The notes: generated by a model not told the origin, from the sequence alone. A stretch of DNA of 5,954 nt from Oscillospiraceae bacterium (GCA_017396725.1 JAFQLA010000037.1:1-5954), one strand, 5' to 3'; positions 1-5,818 are shown, counted from the first letter of the stretch. Numbers and translations are program-made.

Positions 1-602
1 CCTACACGGAAGGATCCCTGCGCTACTATGTAAACGGCGTCCTGCAGATCTCGCCCGCCGTCACCGCAGGGCCTCCTATGACCGTCAGCGGCATCAGCGT
101 GCCCGCAGGCGGGAACATCATGCTGGTATACGAGGCAACCGTCACCAACTTCGCGCCACTTGCCGCGCAAAGCTCCATCACCAATACCGTCACCGTAACA
201 GGCGGCGGTCTTTCTGCGCCTCTTACCGCACAGGAAGTTATCACCACCGAGGATCGGGCCGATCTTACTGTCAGCAAGGCCATCTGCCCCGCTGTTGTCA
301 CCGAAAACGGACAGCTGACCTACACCTTTATCATCGAAAATATCGGCAACACCGCCGCTGCGGCAGACGATGATGTCGTGCTGCGGGATGTCTTTGATCC
401 CGTCCTTGACCCCATTACCGTTTCGTATAACGGCGCAGTCTGGACCGAAGGCATCAACTACACCTATGACCCCGCCACCGGCGTTTTCGAGACCCTTTCC
501 GGGCAGATCACCGTCCCTGCCGCCACCTATACCCAGAATACGGATGGCACCTGGACCACCACGCCCGGCACTTCTGTTCTCACCGTTACGGGAACTGTCT
601 GA
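1..602 (+). CDS. DUF11-repeat surface/secreted protein, C-terminal part (5' truncated)
   Basis: The reading frame is open from base 3 of the window with no start needed, so this is the last 199 residues of a longer protein. The first in-frame ATG (78) has no good ribosome binding site and falls inside a domain. The visible part holds the end of one beta-rich repeat, then a junction ADLTVSK followed about 14 residues later by NGQLTYTFIIENIGNT. This is the usual pattern of DUF11-type repeats (a K, then G-x-L-T-Y-T, then N-x-G). Composition is rich in Thr, Val, Ala and Asn with no cysteine cluster, as expected for an extracellular stalk or adhesin-like domain. The protein stops at VLTVTGTV with no LPXTG motif, membrane helix or basic tail, so any anchoring must lie in the missing N-terminal part, or the protein is secreted or spore-associated. 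It is closed by its own terminator and is probably unrelated to the genes downstream. The family call is fairly sure; the role is unknown. Confidence 0.8.
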   Translation, partial: YTEGSLRYYVNGVLQISPAVTAGPPMTVSGISVPAGGNIMLVYEATVTNFAPLAAQSSITNTVTVTGGGLSAPLTAQEVITTEDRADLTVSKAICPAVVTENGQLTYTFIIENIGNTAAAADDDVVLRDVFDPVLDPITVSYNGAVWTEGINYTYDPATGVFETLSGQITVPAATYTQNTDGTWTTTPGTSVLTVTGTV

Positions 603-625
603 TATCACAGCTGCGGCGCAGCAAT

Positions 626-660
626 AAGGAAAGCAAGCCTGCGGGCTTGCTTTCCTTTTT
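626..660 (+). terminator. Intrinsic terminator of the DUF11 gene
   Basis: A perfect 14-bp stem pairs 626-639 (AAGGAAAGCAAGCC) with 644-657 (GGCTTGCTTTCCTT) around a TGCG loop, and the descending arm runs into five Ts at 656-660. It starts 23 bases after the TGA stop and separates the DUF11 gene from the methyltransferase block. The A-rich ascending arm could also allow some termination on the other strand. Confidence 0.93.
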
Positions 661-670
661 ACATGCACAT

Positions 671-682
671 AATTGCGCAATT
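671..682. promoter_or_regulatory. 12-bp perfect palindrome upstream of the promoter
   Basis: AATTGCGCAATT is a perfect inverted repeat. It extends imperfectly to CATAATTGCGCAATTTATG (668-686) if one base is allowed to bulge. It ends 5 bases before the -35 box, a usual place for an activator or a second repressor. It does not resemble the GAAACCG-type sites downstream, so if it is a binding site it is probably for a different protein. It could also be chance in an AT-rich spacer. Confidence 0.35.
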
Positions 683-687
683 TATGA

Positions 688-716
688 TTGACATCTTCCC
701 CACCGCATTATAAAAT
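688..716 (+). promoter_or_regulatory. Sigma-A-type promoter of the regulator/methyltransferase block
   Basis: A consensus -35 box TTGACA (688-693) is followed by a 17-bp spacer and a -10 box TAAAAT (711-716, five of six matches to TATAAT). Transcription would begin near base 723, giving a leader of about 90 bases before the LacI-family start codon. The leader carries the operator-like cluster, so repression would occur downstream of the start site. No other promoter of similar quality was seen before the methyltransferase genes. Confidence 0.82.
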
Positions 717-765
717 AATTTCATAAAGTGTGGACCTATGGCAGCCCATATATTTTTTACATGTT

Positions 766-804
766 TTGAAACCGTTTTCAGAAACCGTTTCCAAGCGTTT
801 TCAG
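766..804. promoter_or_regulatory. Cluster of three LacI/CcpA-type operator-like sites
   Basis: Three CG-centred sites are packed in 39 bp. TGAAACCGTTTTCA (767-780) is palindromic at six of seven pairs and, with T766, also fits the cre pattern WTGNAANCGNWNNCW. GAAACCGTTTC (781-791) is an odd-length palindrome. The third site, centred at 796-797, has a strong right half CGTTTTCA. GAAACCGTTT is directly repeated at 768-777 and 781-790, and CGTTTTCAG at 773-781 and 796-804. The cluster lies in the predicted leader and touches the ribosome binding site of the LacI-family gene, so autorepression is the simplest reading. CcpA binding at the first site is an alternative or an addition. Confidence 0.72.
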
Positions 805-813
805 GAGGCAGAA

Positions 814-1833
814 ATGAGCGGTAAGATCACCATACGCGATGTTGCGGCCAAGGCCGGCGTTTCCGTTGCCACCGTATCGAGAGTCATGAACTCCCCTGAT
901 ATCGTAGTGCCCGAAAAGCGTGACGCTGTGCTCCGCGCCATCAGCGAACTGCATTACGCACCCAACCCCGTAGCCCGGGCTATGGGCGGTAAAAATACCG
1001 ATACCATTGCCATCATCGTTCCCGGCGTCATCAGCGACATCATTGCCGAGATCGTGGATGGCATTATGACCGAAGCGGAAAAAGGCAGCTTCAGCACGCT
1101 CCTCTTCTCCTCCGGTGAATCGGTGGCAAGGGAGAAACAGCTGGTAAATTCCTTTCTGCAGGAAAAGCTCATCAGCGGCGCCGTCTTCATCTCCAGTAAC
1201 GGCCTCCAGCAGGATTTTGAGCCGCTGCTGCGCACCACTCCCGTGGTGACCATCAACCGCTTTGAGGCCCATCCCCAGCTCAGCACCGTCAGCGTGGATG
1301 ACGCAGGCGGCTTTGCCCTTATTGTAGAGCATCTCAAATCCTTGGGACACCGCCGTTTCGGCTACCTTGCAGGCGATCTGAGCCGGACCTCGGGACAAAA
1401 GCTCCTCTCCAAGCTTCTCACCGTGATGACGCAGCAGGACTTGGAGCTCCCATGGGAAAATATTGTCTCCTGCGACTGGACTTCCCACGGCGGCTACGAG
1501 GCCTGCGGGCAGCTGCTGGCACAAAAAGCAGACATCACCGCCCTGCTCTCCGCCAGCGATATCCTTTCCATCGGCGCCATATCGGCCCTTTGGGATCAGG
1601 GCATCCGCGTGCCGGAGGATATCTCCGTAGCAGGCTTTGACAGTTTCCCCATCAGCGAGTTCTCCGTCCCGTCCCTTACTACGCTGCAGTATCCTTACCG
1701 CCAGATGGGCCGCATCGCAACGGCGCAGCTCATCAAGCAGATCACAAACCCCCTCTATCCCATCAAAAATTATGTGTTGCCGCTGAAGCTGATCCAGCGC
1801 AAATCCACCGGCAATGCCAAAATCGATAAGTAA
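814..1833 (+). CDS. LacI/GalR-family transcriptional regulator
   Basis: A 339-residue DNA-binding regulator, the usual length for the LacI/GalR family. The start is ATG 814, preceded by AGGAGG (803-808) at 5 bases. An upstream GTG at 730 is in frame but would add 28 residues encoded by the operator region, so it is rejected. Residues 5-26 form the LacI helix-turn-helix (ITIRDVAAKAGVSVATVSRV), followed by the hinge YAPNPVARAM (48-57). The hinge position that is normally Leu is Met57. The rest is a periplasmic-binding-protein-like effector domain with family landmarks: IAIIVPGV near 65, SVDDAGG, LGHRRFGYLAG, and VPEDISVAGFDSFPIS followed by PSLTTLQYP near the C-terminus. It probably represses its own operon through the sites at 766-804. 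The ligand cannot be read from the sequence; LacI proteins usually bind sugars, sometimes nucleosides or purines. It lies 23 bases ahead of the methyltransferase gene with no terminator between, so co-transcription is expected. Confidence 0.95.
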   Translation: MSGKITIRDVAAKAGVSVATVSRVMNSPDIVVPEKRDAVLRAISELHYAPNPVARAMGGKNTDTIAIIVPGVISDIIAEIVDGIMTEAEKGSFSTLLFSSGESVAREKQLVNSFLQEKLISGAVFISSNGLQQDFEPLLRTTPVVTINRFEAHPQLSTVSVDDAGGFALIVEHLKSLGHRRFGYLAGDLSRTSGQKLLSKLLTVMTQQDLELPWENIVSCDWTSHGGYEACGQLLAQKADITALLSASDILSIGAISALWDQGIRVPEDISVAGFDSFPISEFSVPSLTTLQYPYRQMGRIATAQLIKQITNPLYPIKNYVLPLKLIQRKSTGNAKIDK

Positions 1834-1856
1834 ACATTTTATAAGGAGATCACATT

Positions 1857-2657
1857 ATGGAAATCGTATCCGCCTCCCTCAACACCACTTTCCCCGAAGT
1901 AAACGAACTGGTCGCAAACCGCGATAAAAACGCCCTGATCCGGATGTGCAACCAGCAGCTGGAATACGGTGCCACCCGCATCGGCTTCAACTGCGCTACC
2001 CGCCTTGCAACCGAAGTGGATGATATGCTTTGGATCACCCGCACCCTGCAGGATGAGATGGAAGTTCTCATCATGCCCGACTCCCCCAATTTTGAAGCCA
2101 TCAAGGCCGTTGTAGAAGCCAATCAGCACGGCCGCGTGCTCATCGACTCCACCACCTGCGAAGAAAAGAGCATCGCCAACATCATGCCTCTTGCCGCTGA
2201 GCACAACTGCCTTACCACCGTTTTGCTCCACGACGAAAAGGGCATGCCCAAAACCGTGGAAGACCGCCTGCGGGTGATGGCCACCGTAGAGCGCATGGCT
2301 AAGGAATACAAAGTGAAGAAGGAAGATCTGATCCTCGATAGCCTCATCTTCCCCCTCTCCATCGACGAAAAGAACGGCGAGATCTATCTTGAATCCCTCA
2401 AGGCCATCCAGAAGCAGTTCCCCGGCTACCGCTACACCTGCGGTCTTGATAACCTGTGCTTCGGCCTTCCCAGCGAAAACTACCTTGCCATCTCCTTCCT
2501 CATGATGTGCATGGCTCTGGGGCAGGACTGCGTATTCCTGCTGCTGGATGCCGCCAAGGGCGCCTTTTTGAAGGCTGCTGACGCCGTTATGGGCAACGAC
2601 GAATTCACTATGGAATACATCAGCGCTTACAGAAGCGGCTGGTTCCCCAAGCTGTAA
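1857..2657 (+). CDS. Methyltetrahydrofolate:corrinoid methyltransferase-like protein (DHPS/pterin-binding fold), divergent
   Basis: A cytosolic TIM-barrel protein of 266 residues, the normal length of AcsE/MtgA/MtvA-type methyltransferases, which transfer methyl groups between a corrinoid protein and tetrahydrofolate. The start is well supported by AAGGAG (1843-1848), 8 bases before the ATG. The order of segments follows the family: an early NTTF strand (9-12), GATRIGFNCA (38-47), MPDSPN (73-78), LIDSTT (95-100), MPLAAEH, KGMPKT followed by EDRL, LILDSLIFPL (158-167), CGLDN (195-199) and a late MCMALGQD helix. Asp75, Asp161 and Asn199 match the pterin-site residues of Moorella AcsE as I recall it. 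The usual Asn of the INSTN strand is Asp97 (IDSTT), and the usual GERIN loop is SASLN, so pterin binding may be altered. It lies 103 bases before the UroD-family gene. The fold and family are confident; tetrahydrofolate as the acceptor is an inference. Confidence 0.85.
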   Translation: MEIVSASLNTTFPEVNELVANRDKNALIRMCNQQLEYGATRIGFNCATRLATEVDDMLWITRTLQDEMEVLIMPDSPNFEAIKAVVEANQHGRVLIDSTTCEEKSIANIMPLAAEHNCLTTVLLHDEKGMPKTVEDRLRVMATVERMAKEYKVKKEDLILDSLIFPLSIDEKNGEIYLESLKAIQKQFPGYRYTCGLDNLCFGLPSENYLAISFLMMCMALGQDCVFLLLDAAKGAFLKAADAVMGNDEFTMEYISAYRSGWFPKL

Positions 2658-2665
2658 TTGCCCGT

Positions 2666-2685
2666 TGCGCTGCAAAGCAGGCGCA
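2666..2685 (+). other. Intergenic hairpin after the methyltransferase gene
   Basis: TGCGCTGC (2666-2673) pairs with GCAGGCGCA (2677-2685) around an AAA triloop, giving 8 bp with one bulged G. It starts 8 bases after the TAA. No T-tract follows, so it is not a standard terminator. It may protect the 3' end of the upstream message, mark a processing site, or weakly attenuate transcription. Confidence 0.5.
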
Positions 2686-2709
2686 TCCCGAAACTATATT
2701 TTAAAAGTT

Positions 2710-2760
2710 AGGAGGATGTGAAAGCATAGCTTTGACCTATGTGATTCACGAAACACAAAC
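2710..2760 (+). promoter_or_regulatory. Distant Shine-Dalgarno plus hairpin ahead of the UroD-family start
   Basis: The best ribosome binding site, AGGAGG (2710-2715), is 45 bases from the ATG at 2761, too far for direct use. Between them 2718-2749 can fold: GTGAA (2718-2722) with TTCAC (2745-2749), and CATAG (2725-2729) with CTATG (2737-2741), with a 7-base loop and a 2x3 internal loop. Folding leaves 2 + 11 = 13 unpaired bases between AGGAGG and ATG. A competing small stem is AAAGC/GCTTT (2721-2733). A TGA at 2719-2721 is in frame with the gene, and no usable start codon lies between it and 2761. A GTG-AAA-GCA-TAG mini-ORF begins at 2718 and could instead serve re-initiation. Confidence 0.55.
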
Positions 2761-3765
2761 ATGAATATGCGCAATTGGCTCACCGAAAAGATGAACGAGG
2801 ATAAGCGCAAGGCGCTGCCTATCCTCTCTTTCCCCTCTATTCAGCTCTCCGGCATCACCGTCCGTGACCTTATTTCCGCCAGCGATGTGCAGGCAGACGG
2901 TATGTTCAAGATCGCTCAGCGCTGCCCCACCGCGGCCTCCGTTTCCATGATGGATCTTTCCGTGGAAGCTGAGTGCTTCGGCTCCACCATCCGCGTCAGC
3001 GATGATGAAGTGCCCACTGTAGTGGGCGCCGTCATCACCGATCCTGAAGACGCCGATAAGCTGAAAGTTCCCGCCGTGGGCAGCGGCCGCACCGGCATTT
3101 ATATTGATGCCATCTCCAAGGCGCTGCAGCTTATCACCGACCGCCCTGTATTCGCAGGCGTCATCGGCCCCTTCTCCCTTGCCGGCCGTCTTATGGACAT
3201 GACAGAGATCATGATCTACTGCTACGATGAGCCCGAAGCTGTGCACACCGTACTGCAGAAGGCAACGGATTTCCTCCTTGCCTACATCAAAGCCTATAAG
3301 GATATCGGTACCCACGGCGTAGTCATCGCAGAGCCTGCGGCAGGCCTTCTCAGCCCTGCCCTCAGCGAAGAATTCTCCGCTCCCTACATCCGCCAGATCA
3401 CCGACGCGCTGCAGGATGACGATTTCATCATCATCTATCATAACTGCGGTGACGCGGCAGGCCGCATGATCCCCGAGATCCTGCAGACCGGCTGCGCTGC
3501 CTATCATTTCGGCAACGCCATGGATATGGAAAAGGTCCTTGCCCAGATGCCTGAAGATGTGCTCACCATGGGTAATATTGACCCTGTGTCCGTCCTGCGC
3601 CACGGCGATCCTGCCAAGGTACGCGAAGCCACCCTCTCTCTTCTGGAAAAGTGCAGCAAGCACAAAAACTTCCTCATCTCCTCCGGCTGCGATATTCCCC
3701 CCGCCACTCCCTGGGAGAATATTGACGCGTTCTTTGCCGCCGTTGAGGAATTCTACAACCGCTGA
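2761..3765 (+). CDS. Uroporphyrinogen decarboxylase-family (MtaA/MtbA-like) zinc methyltransferase
   Basis: A 334-residue cytosolic TIM-barrel protein of the URO-D superfamily. It is of the methyltransferase branch (methylcobamide:coenzyme M transferases MtaA/MtbA and O-demethylase-type corrinoid methyltransferases) rather than the haem enzyme. The zinc ligand pattern His-x-Cys...Cys is visible as H227-N-C229 (IIIYHNCGD) and C310 (SSGCDIPP). Other family landmarks are KALPILSFPS near the start, GPFSLAGRLMD (136-146), EPAAGLLSP (191-199) and MGNIDPVSVL (270-279). The start at 2761 fits the family N-terminus, although its ribosome binding site is unusually placed (see 2710-2760). In a bacterium without coenzyme M the likely role is moving methyl between a substrate and a corrinoid protein, complementing the DHPS-fold protein upstream; which direction and which substrate are unknown. 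It ends 5 bases before the next gene. Confidence 0.88.
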   Translation: MNMRNWLTEKMNEDKRKALPILSFPSIQLSGITVRDLISASDVQADGMFKIAQRCPTAASVSMMDLSVEAECFGSTIRVSDDEVPTVVGAVITDPEDADKLKVPAVGSGRTGIYIDAISKALQLITDRPVFAGVIGPFSLAGRLMDMTEIMIYCYDEPEAVHTVLQKATDFLLAYIKAYKDIGTHGVVIAEPAAGLLSPALSEEFSAPYIRQITDALQDDDFIIIYHNCGDAAGRMIPEILQTGCAAYHFGNAMDMEKVLAQMPEDVLTMGNIDPVSVLRHGDPAKVREATLSLLEKCSKHKNFLISSGCDIPPATPWENIDAFFAAVEEFYNR

Positions 3766-3770
3766 AAGCC

Positions 3771-4316
3771 ATGATCTGTCCTGACGAGCTTTTGCAGCTG
3801 GTTTTCTCCTTGGGCGCAGATGCCGCTGCGCTCTGCGATGCAGAGCTTATCCGCTACGACGCGCAGTTTCGTGACATCTGCCGCAGCAATGCCTGCGGCA
3901 TGTACGGAAAGTGCTGGATGTGCCCACCCGCCGTGGGTTCCATCGAAGAAATGATGGAAAAAGCCAAAAGTTTCGATCATCTCCTTCTCTTCCAGACTGT
4001 GGATAAATTGGAAGATGCTTTTGATTTTGAAGGCATGATGGCCGGCGGCAGGCGGATGGACAATTTGCTCTCTTCTCTGGGGCAGGCACTTTCCTCCATG
4101 CAGGAGGGCAGCTTCCTTCTCATGGGTGCCGGCGGCTGCCGTGTCTGCGAAAGCTGCACCATGAAAGATGGCCTCCCCTGCCGTTTTCCCCAGAAAGCGG
4201 TGGCCGGCTTTGAGGCTTACGGCATCGATGTTTCCGATCTTGCCGTAAAGGCCCGGCTCAAATACAACAACGGAAAAAACACCGTGACCTTTTTCGGCGG
4301 CGTTTTATGGAGGTAA
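3771..4316 (+). CDS. DUF2284 cysteine-rich putative metal/Fe-S-binding protein
   Basis: A 181-residue soluble protein with ten cysteines, eight in two groups. The first is C37, C42, C48, C51 (C-x4-C-x5-C-x2-C, ending WMCPP); the second is C123, C126, C129, C137 (C-x2-C-x2-C-x7-C, ending CRFPQ). This layout, with CGMYGKCWMCPP and the late GLPCRFP segment, is that of DUF2284 predicted metal-binding proteins. The second group looks like a [4Fe-4S] ferredoxin site, and the first could hold another cluster or a metal. ATG 3771 lies 5 bases after the preceding stop and lacks a strong ribosome binding site, so translational coupling to the UroD-family gene is likely. The stop is 5 bases before the RACo-like gene. 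The position suggests a redox or electron-delivery role for corrinoid activation, but no function is established for the family as far as I know. Confidence 0.85.
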   Translation: MICPDELLQLVFSLGADAAALCDAELIRYDAQFRDICRSNACGMYGKCWMCPPAVGSIEEMMEKAKSFDHLLLFQTVDKLEDAFDFEGMMAGGRRMDNLLSSLGQALSSMQEGSFLLMGAGGCRVCESCTMKDGLPCRFPQKAVAGFEAYGIDVSDLAVKARLKYNNGKNTVTFFGGVLWR

Positions 4317-4321
4317 TATCC

Positions 4322-5818
4322 ATGCCGAAAATCATCATCCAAAACGGAACGCAGGAGATCGTGGCTCTTGCCGCCCAAGGCACCGCTTTAAGCGAAGTGC
4401 TTTCCGCCAACGGCTGCTCTGTGGGTATGCCCTGCGGCGGCAGCGGGAAGTGCGGCAAATGCACCGTCTCCCTTTCCGGTTCCTTCCTCTTTGAAAATAA
4501 GCTCGAAGAGCCTGCCGCGGCTGTGGACCGCCCTGCCTGCCGCGTCCGCGTCAGCGGGGATTGCCGCGTGACTCTCCACGAAAATCAGGATATCTCCCAG
4601 ATGGCAAAAAGCCATGCCGTGGCGGTGGAAGAGGACGCTCTCTTCACTTCTCACGGCGTCGCCATCGATATCGGCACCACCACGCTGGAGGCCTGCCTAT
4701 ACGGAAAAGAAGGCCTTCTTGCCAAAGCCGCTGCCGTAAACCCCCAGCGGAGTTACGGCGCGGATGTTGTCACCCGCCTTGGTCTTGCCCGGGAAGGAAA
4801 AGGCAAAGAGATGTCCGAATGCATCCTCTCCGCGCTGGATTCGCTTTTCTGCTCTCTCAGCGAGAAAAGCGGCTGTCCTCTCTCTTCTATCGATACGGTG
4901 GTCATCACCGGCAACACCGCCATGCTGCTCCTTCTCACCCAAGGTGATGTTTCCCCGCTGTGTGCCGCGCCTTTTGTGATCGGCGAGCATTTCGGCCGCT
5001 TTGTTCCCGCCAATGAACTGGGTCTCAAATCCGTTCCTCAGGCAGCCGTTTATCTCACACGGTGCATTTCTGCCTTTGTAGGCGGCGATATCACCACCGC
5101 CATCCTTTCCGGCCGCGTCTGCGAAGAGGGCAAGACCGTCCTTTTGGTAGATGTGGGTACCAACGGCGAGATGGCCCTCTGGCATAAGGGCACCCTCACC
5201 TGCTGCTCCACGGCGGCAGGTCCTGCCTTTGAAGGCGCCTGCCTTTCCTGCGGCGTGCAGGGTATCCCCGGCGCCATCGACCACGCATGGCTGCAGGACG
5301 GTGAGCTGATGGTGCATACCATCGGCGGCGCCCCCGCCTGCGGCATCTGCGGCAGCGGCGTCATCGATCTTCTCGCCTGCCTTATGGATCTTGGCGTGCT
5401 GGATGAATCCGGCTATCTTGAGATCGACGGCGATGAGATCACCCTTGCCGATGATGTTTATCTCACTCAGGCAGATGTCCGCCAGGTACAGCTGGCCAAA
5501 AGCGCCATCCGCGCGGGTATTGAAAGCATCACCCACGCATCAGGCATATCCATGGAAGAGATCGATTCTTTTGTGGTGGCGGGCGGTTTCGGCAATTATC
5601 TCGATCTCACCTGTGCCGCAAAAATCGGCCTTTTCCCCGAAAAACTCATTTCTCGCTGCCATGTGGTGGGCAACGCCGCATTGGGCGGTGCCGCCGAAAT
5701 TCTCTGCTCCAAGCGCAAAGAAAAAGAGAGCATCCGTCTCAGTTCCATGGCGCAAACCGTTGAGTTGGCCACAGACCCCTGTTTTATGGAAGCTTTCATT
5801 GATTACATGAGTTTTTAA
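4322..5818 (+). CDS. RACo-like ATP-dependent reductive activator of corrinoid proteins (2Fe-2S + ASKHA/DUF4445)
   Basis: A 498-residue cytosolic protein that, by family, uses ATP to push an electron onto Co(II) corrinoid and restore the active Co(I) state. Residues 1 to about 85 are a plant-type [2Fe-2S] ferredoxin domain with C38-x5-C44-x2-C47 and C73. The ASKHA ATPase part begins near 110, with GVAIDIGTTT (112-121), VITGNTAM (194-201), LLVDVGTNGE (274-283), AAGPAFEGA (298-306), GICGSGVIDL (341-350) and VAGGFGN (419-425). At 498 residues it is shorter than characterised RACo (about 630 as I recall), because the region between ferredoxin and ATPase is only about 25 residues. ATG 4322 is chosen because GGAGG (4309-4313) sits 8 bases upstream; ATG 4307 would overlap the previous gene and lacks such a site. 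It is the last gene of the block and implies that a corrinoid protein is the partner, though none is encoded here. Confidence 0.92.
   Translation: MPKIIIQNGTQEIVALAAQGTALSEVLSANGCSVGMPCGGSGKCGKCTVSLSGSFLFENKLEEPAAAVDRPACRVRVSGDCRVTLHENQDISQMAKSHAVAVEEDALFTSHGVAIDIGTTTLEACLYGKEGLLAKAAAVNPQRSYGADVVTRLGLAREGKGKEMSECILSALDSLFCSLSEKSGCPLSSIDTVVITGNTAMLLLLTQGDVSPLCAAPFVIGEHFGRFVPANELGLKSVPQAAVYLTRCISAFVGGDITTAILSGRVCEEGKTVLLVDVGTNGEMALWHKGTLTCCSTAAGPAFEGACLSCGVQGIPGAIDHAWLQDGELMVHTIGGAPACGICGSGVIDLLACLMDLGVLDESGYLEIDGDEITLADDVYLTQADVRQVQLAKSAIRAGIESITHASGISMEEIDSFVVAGGFGNYLDLTCAAKIGLFPEKLISRCHVVGNAALGGAAEILCSKRKEKESIRLSSMAQTVELATDPCFMEAFIDYMSF

Noticed and set aside
730..813. In-frame GTG start that would lengthen the LacI-family protein by 28 residues
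   Set aside because: The extension is encoded by the operator cluster, does not match the family N-terminus, and has no ribosome binding site; ATG 814 has AGGAGG at 5 bases and gives the standard length.
778..1524. 248-residue open frame on the minus strand
   Set aside because: It is antisense to the LacI-family gene, lacks recognisable domains, and is explained by the codon bias of the real gene.
1839..2675. 278-residue open frame on the minus strand
   Set aside because: It mirrors the DHPS-fold methyltransferase gene; the sense protein has clear family motifs and the antisense one does not.
2695..2700. TATATT as a -10 box of an internal promoter before the UroD-family gene
   Set aside because: There is no acceptable -35 box at 16-18 bases upstream.
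2716..2760. N-terminal extension of the UroD-family protein from ATG 2716, with the TGA at 2719 read through or recoded
   Set aside because: TGA is used as a normal stop at 600-602 and 3763-3765, there is no selenocysteine-like context, and the protein from 2761 already matches the expected family N-terminus.
2746..3663. 305-residue open frame on the minus strand
   Set aside because: It is antisense to the UroD-family gene, with a composition rich in Gly, His, Asp and Ala typical of shadow frames.
4307..4321. Earlier ATG (4307) for the RACo-like gene
   Set aside because: It would add five residues and overlap the DUF2284 stop; the GGAGG at 4309-4313 is correctly spaced for ATG 4322 instead.
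4697..5536. 279-residue open frame on the minus strand
   Set aside because: It is antisense to the RACo-like ATPase domain, with no recognisable motifs or ribosome binding site.
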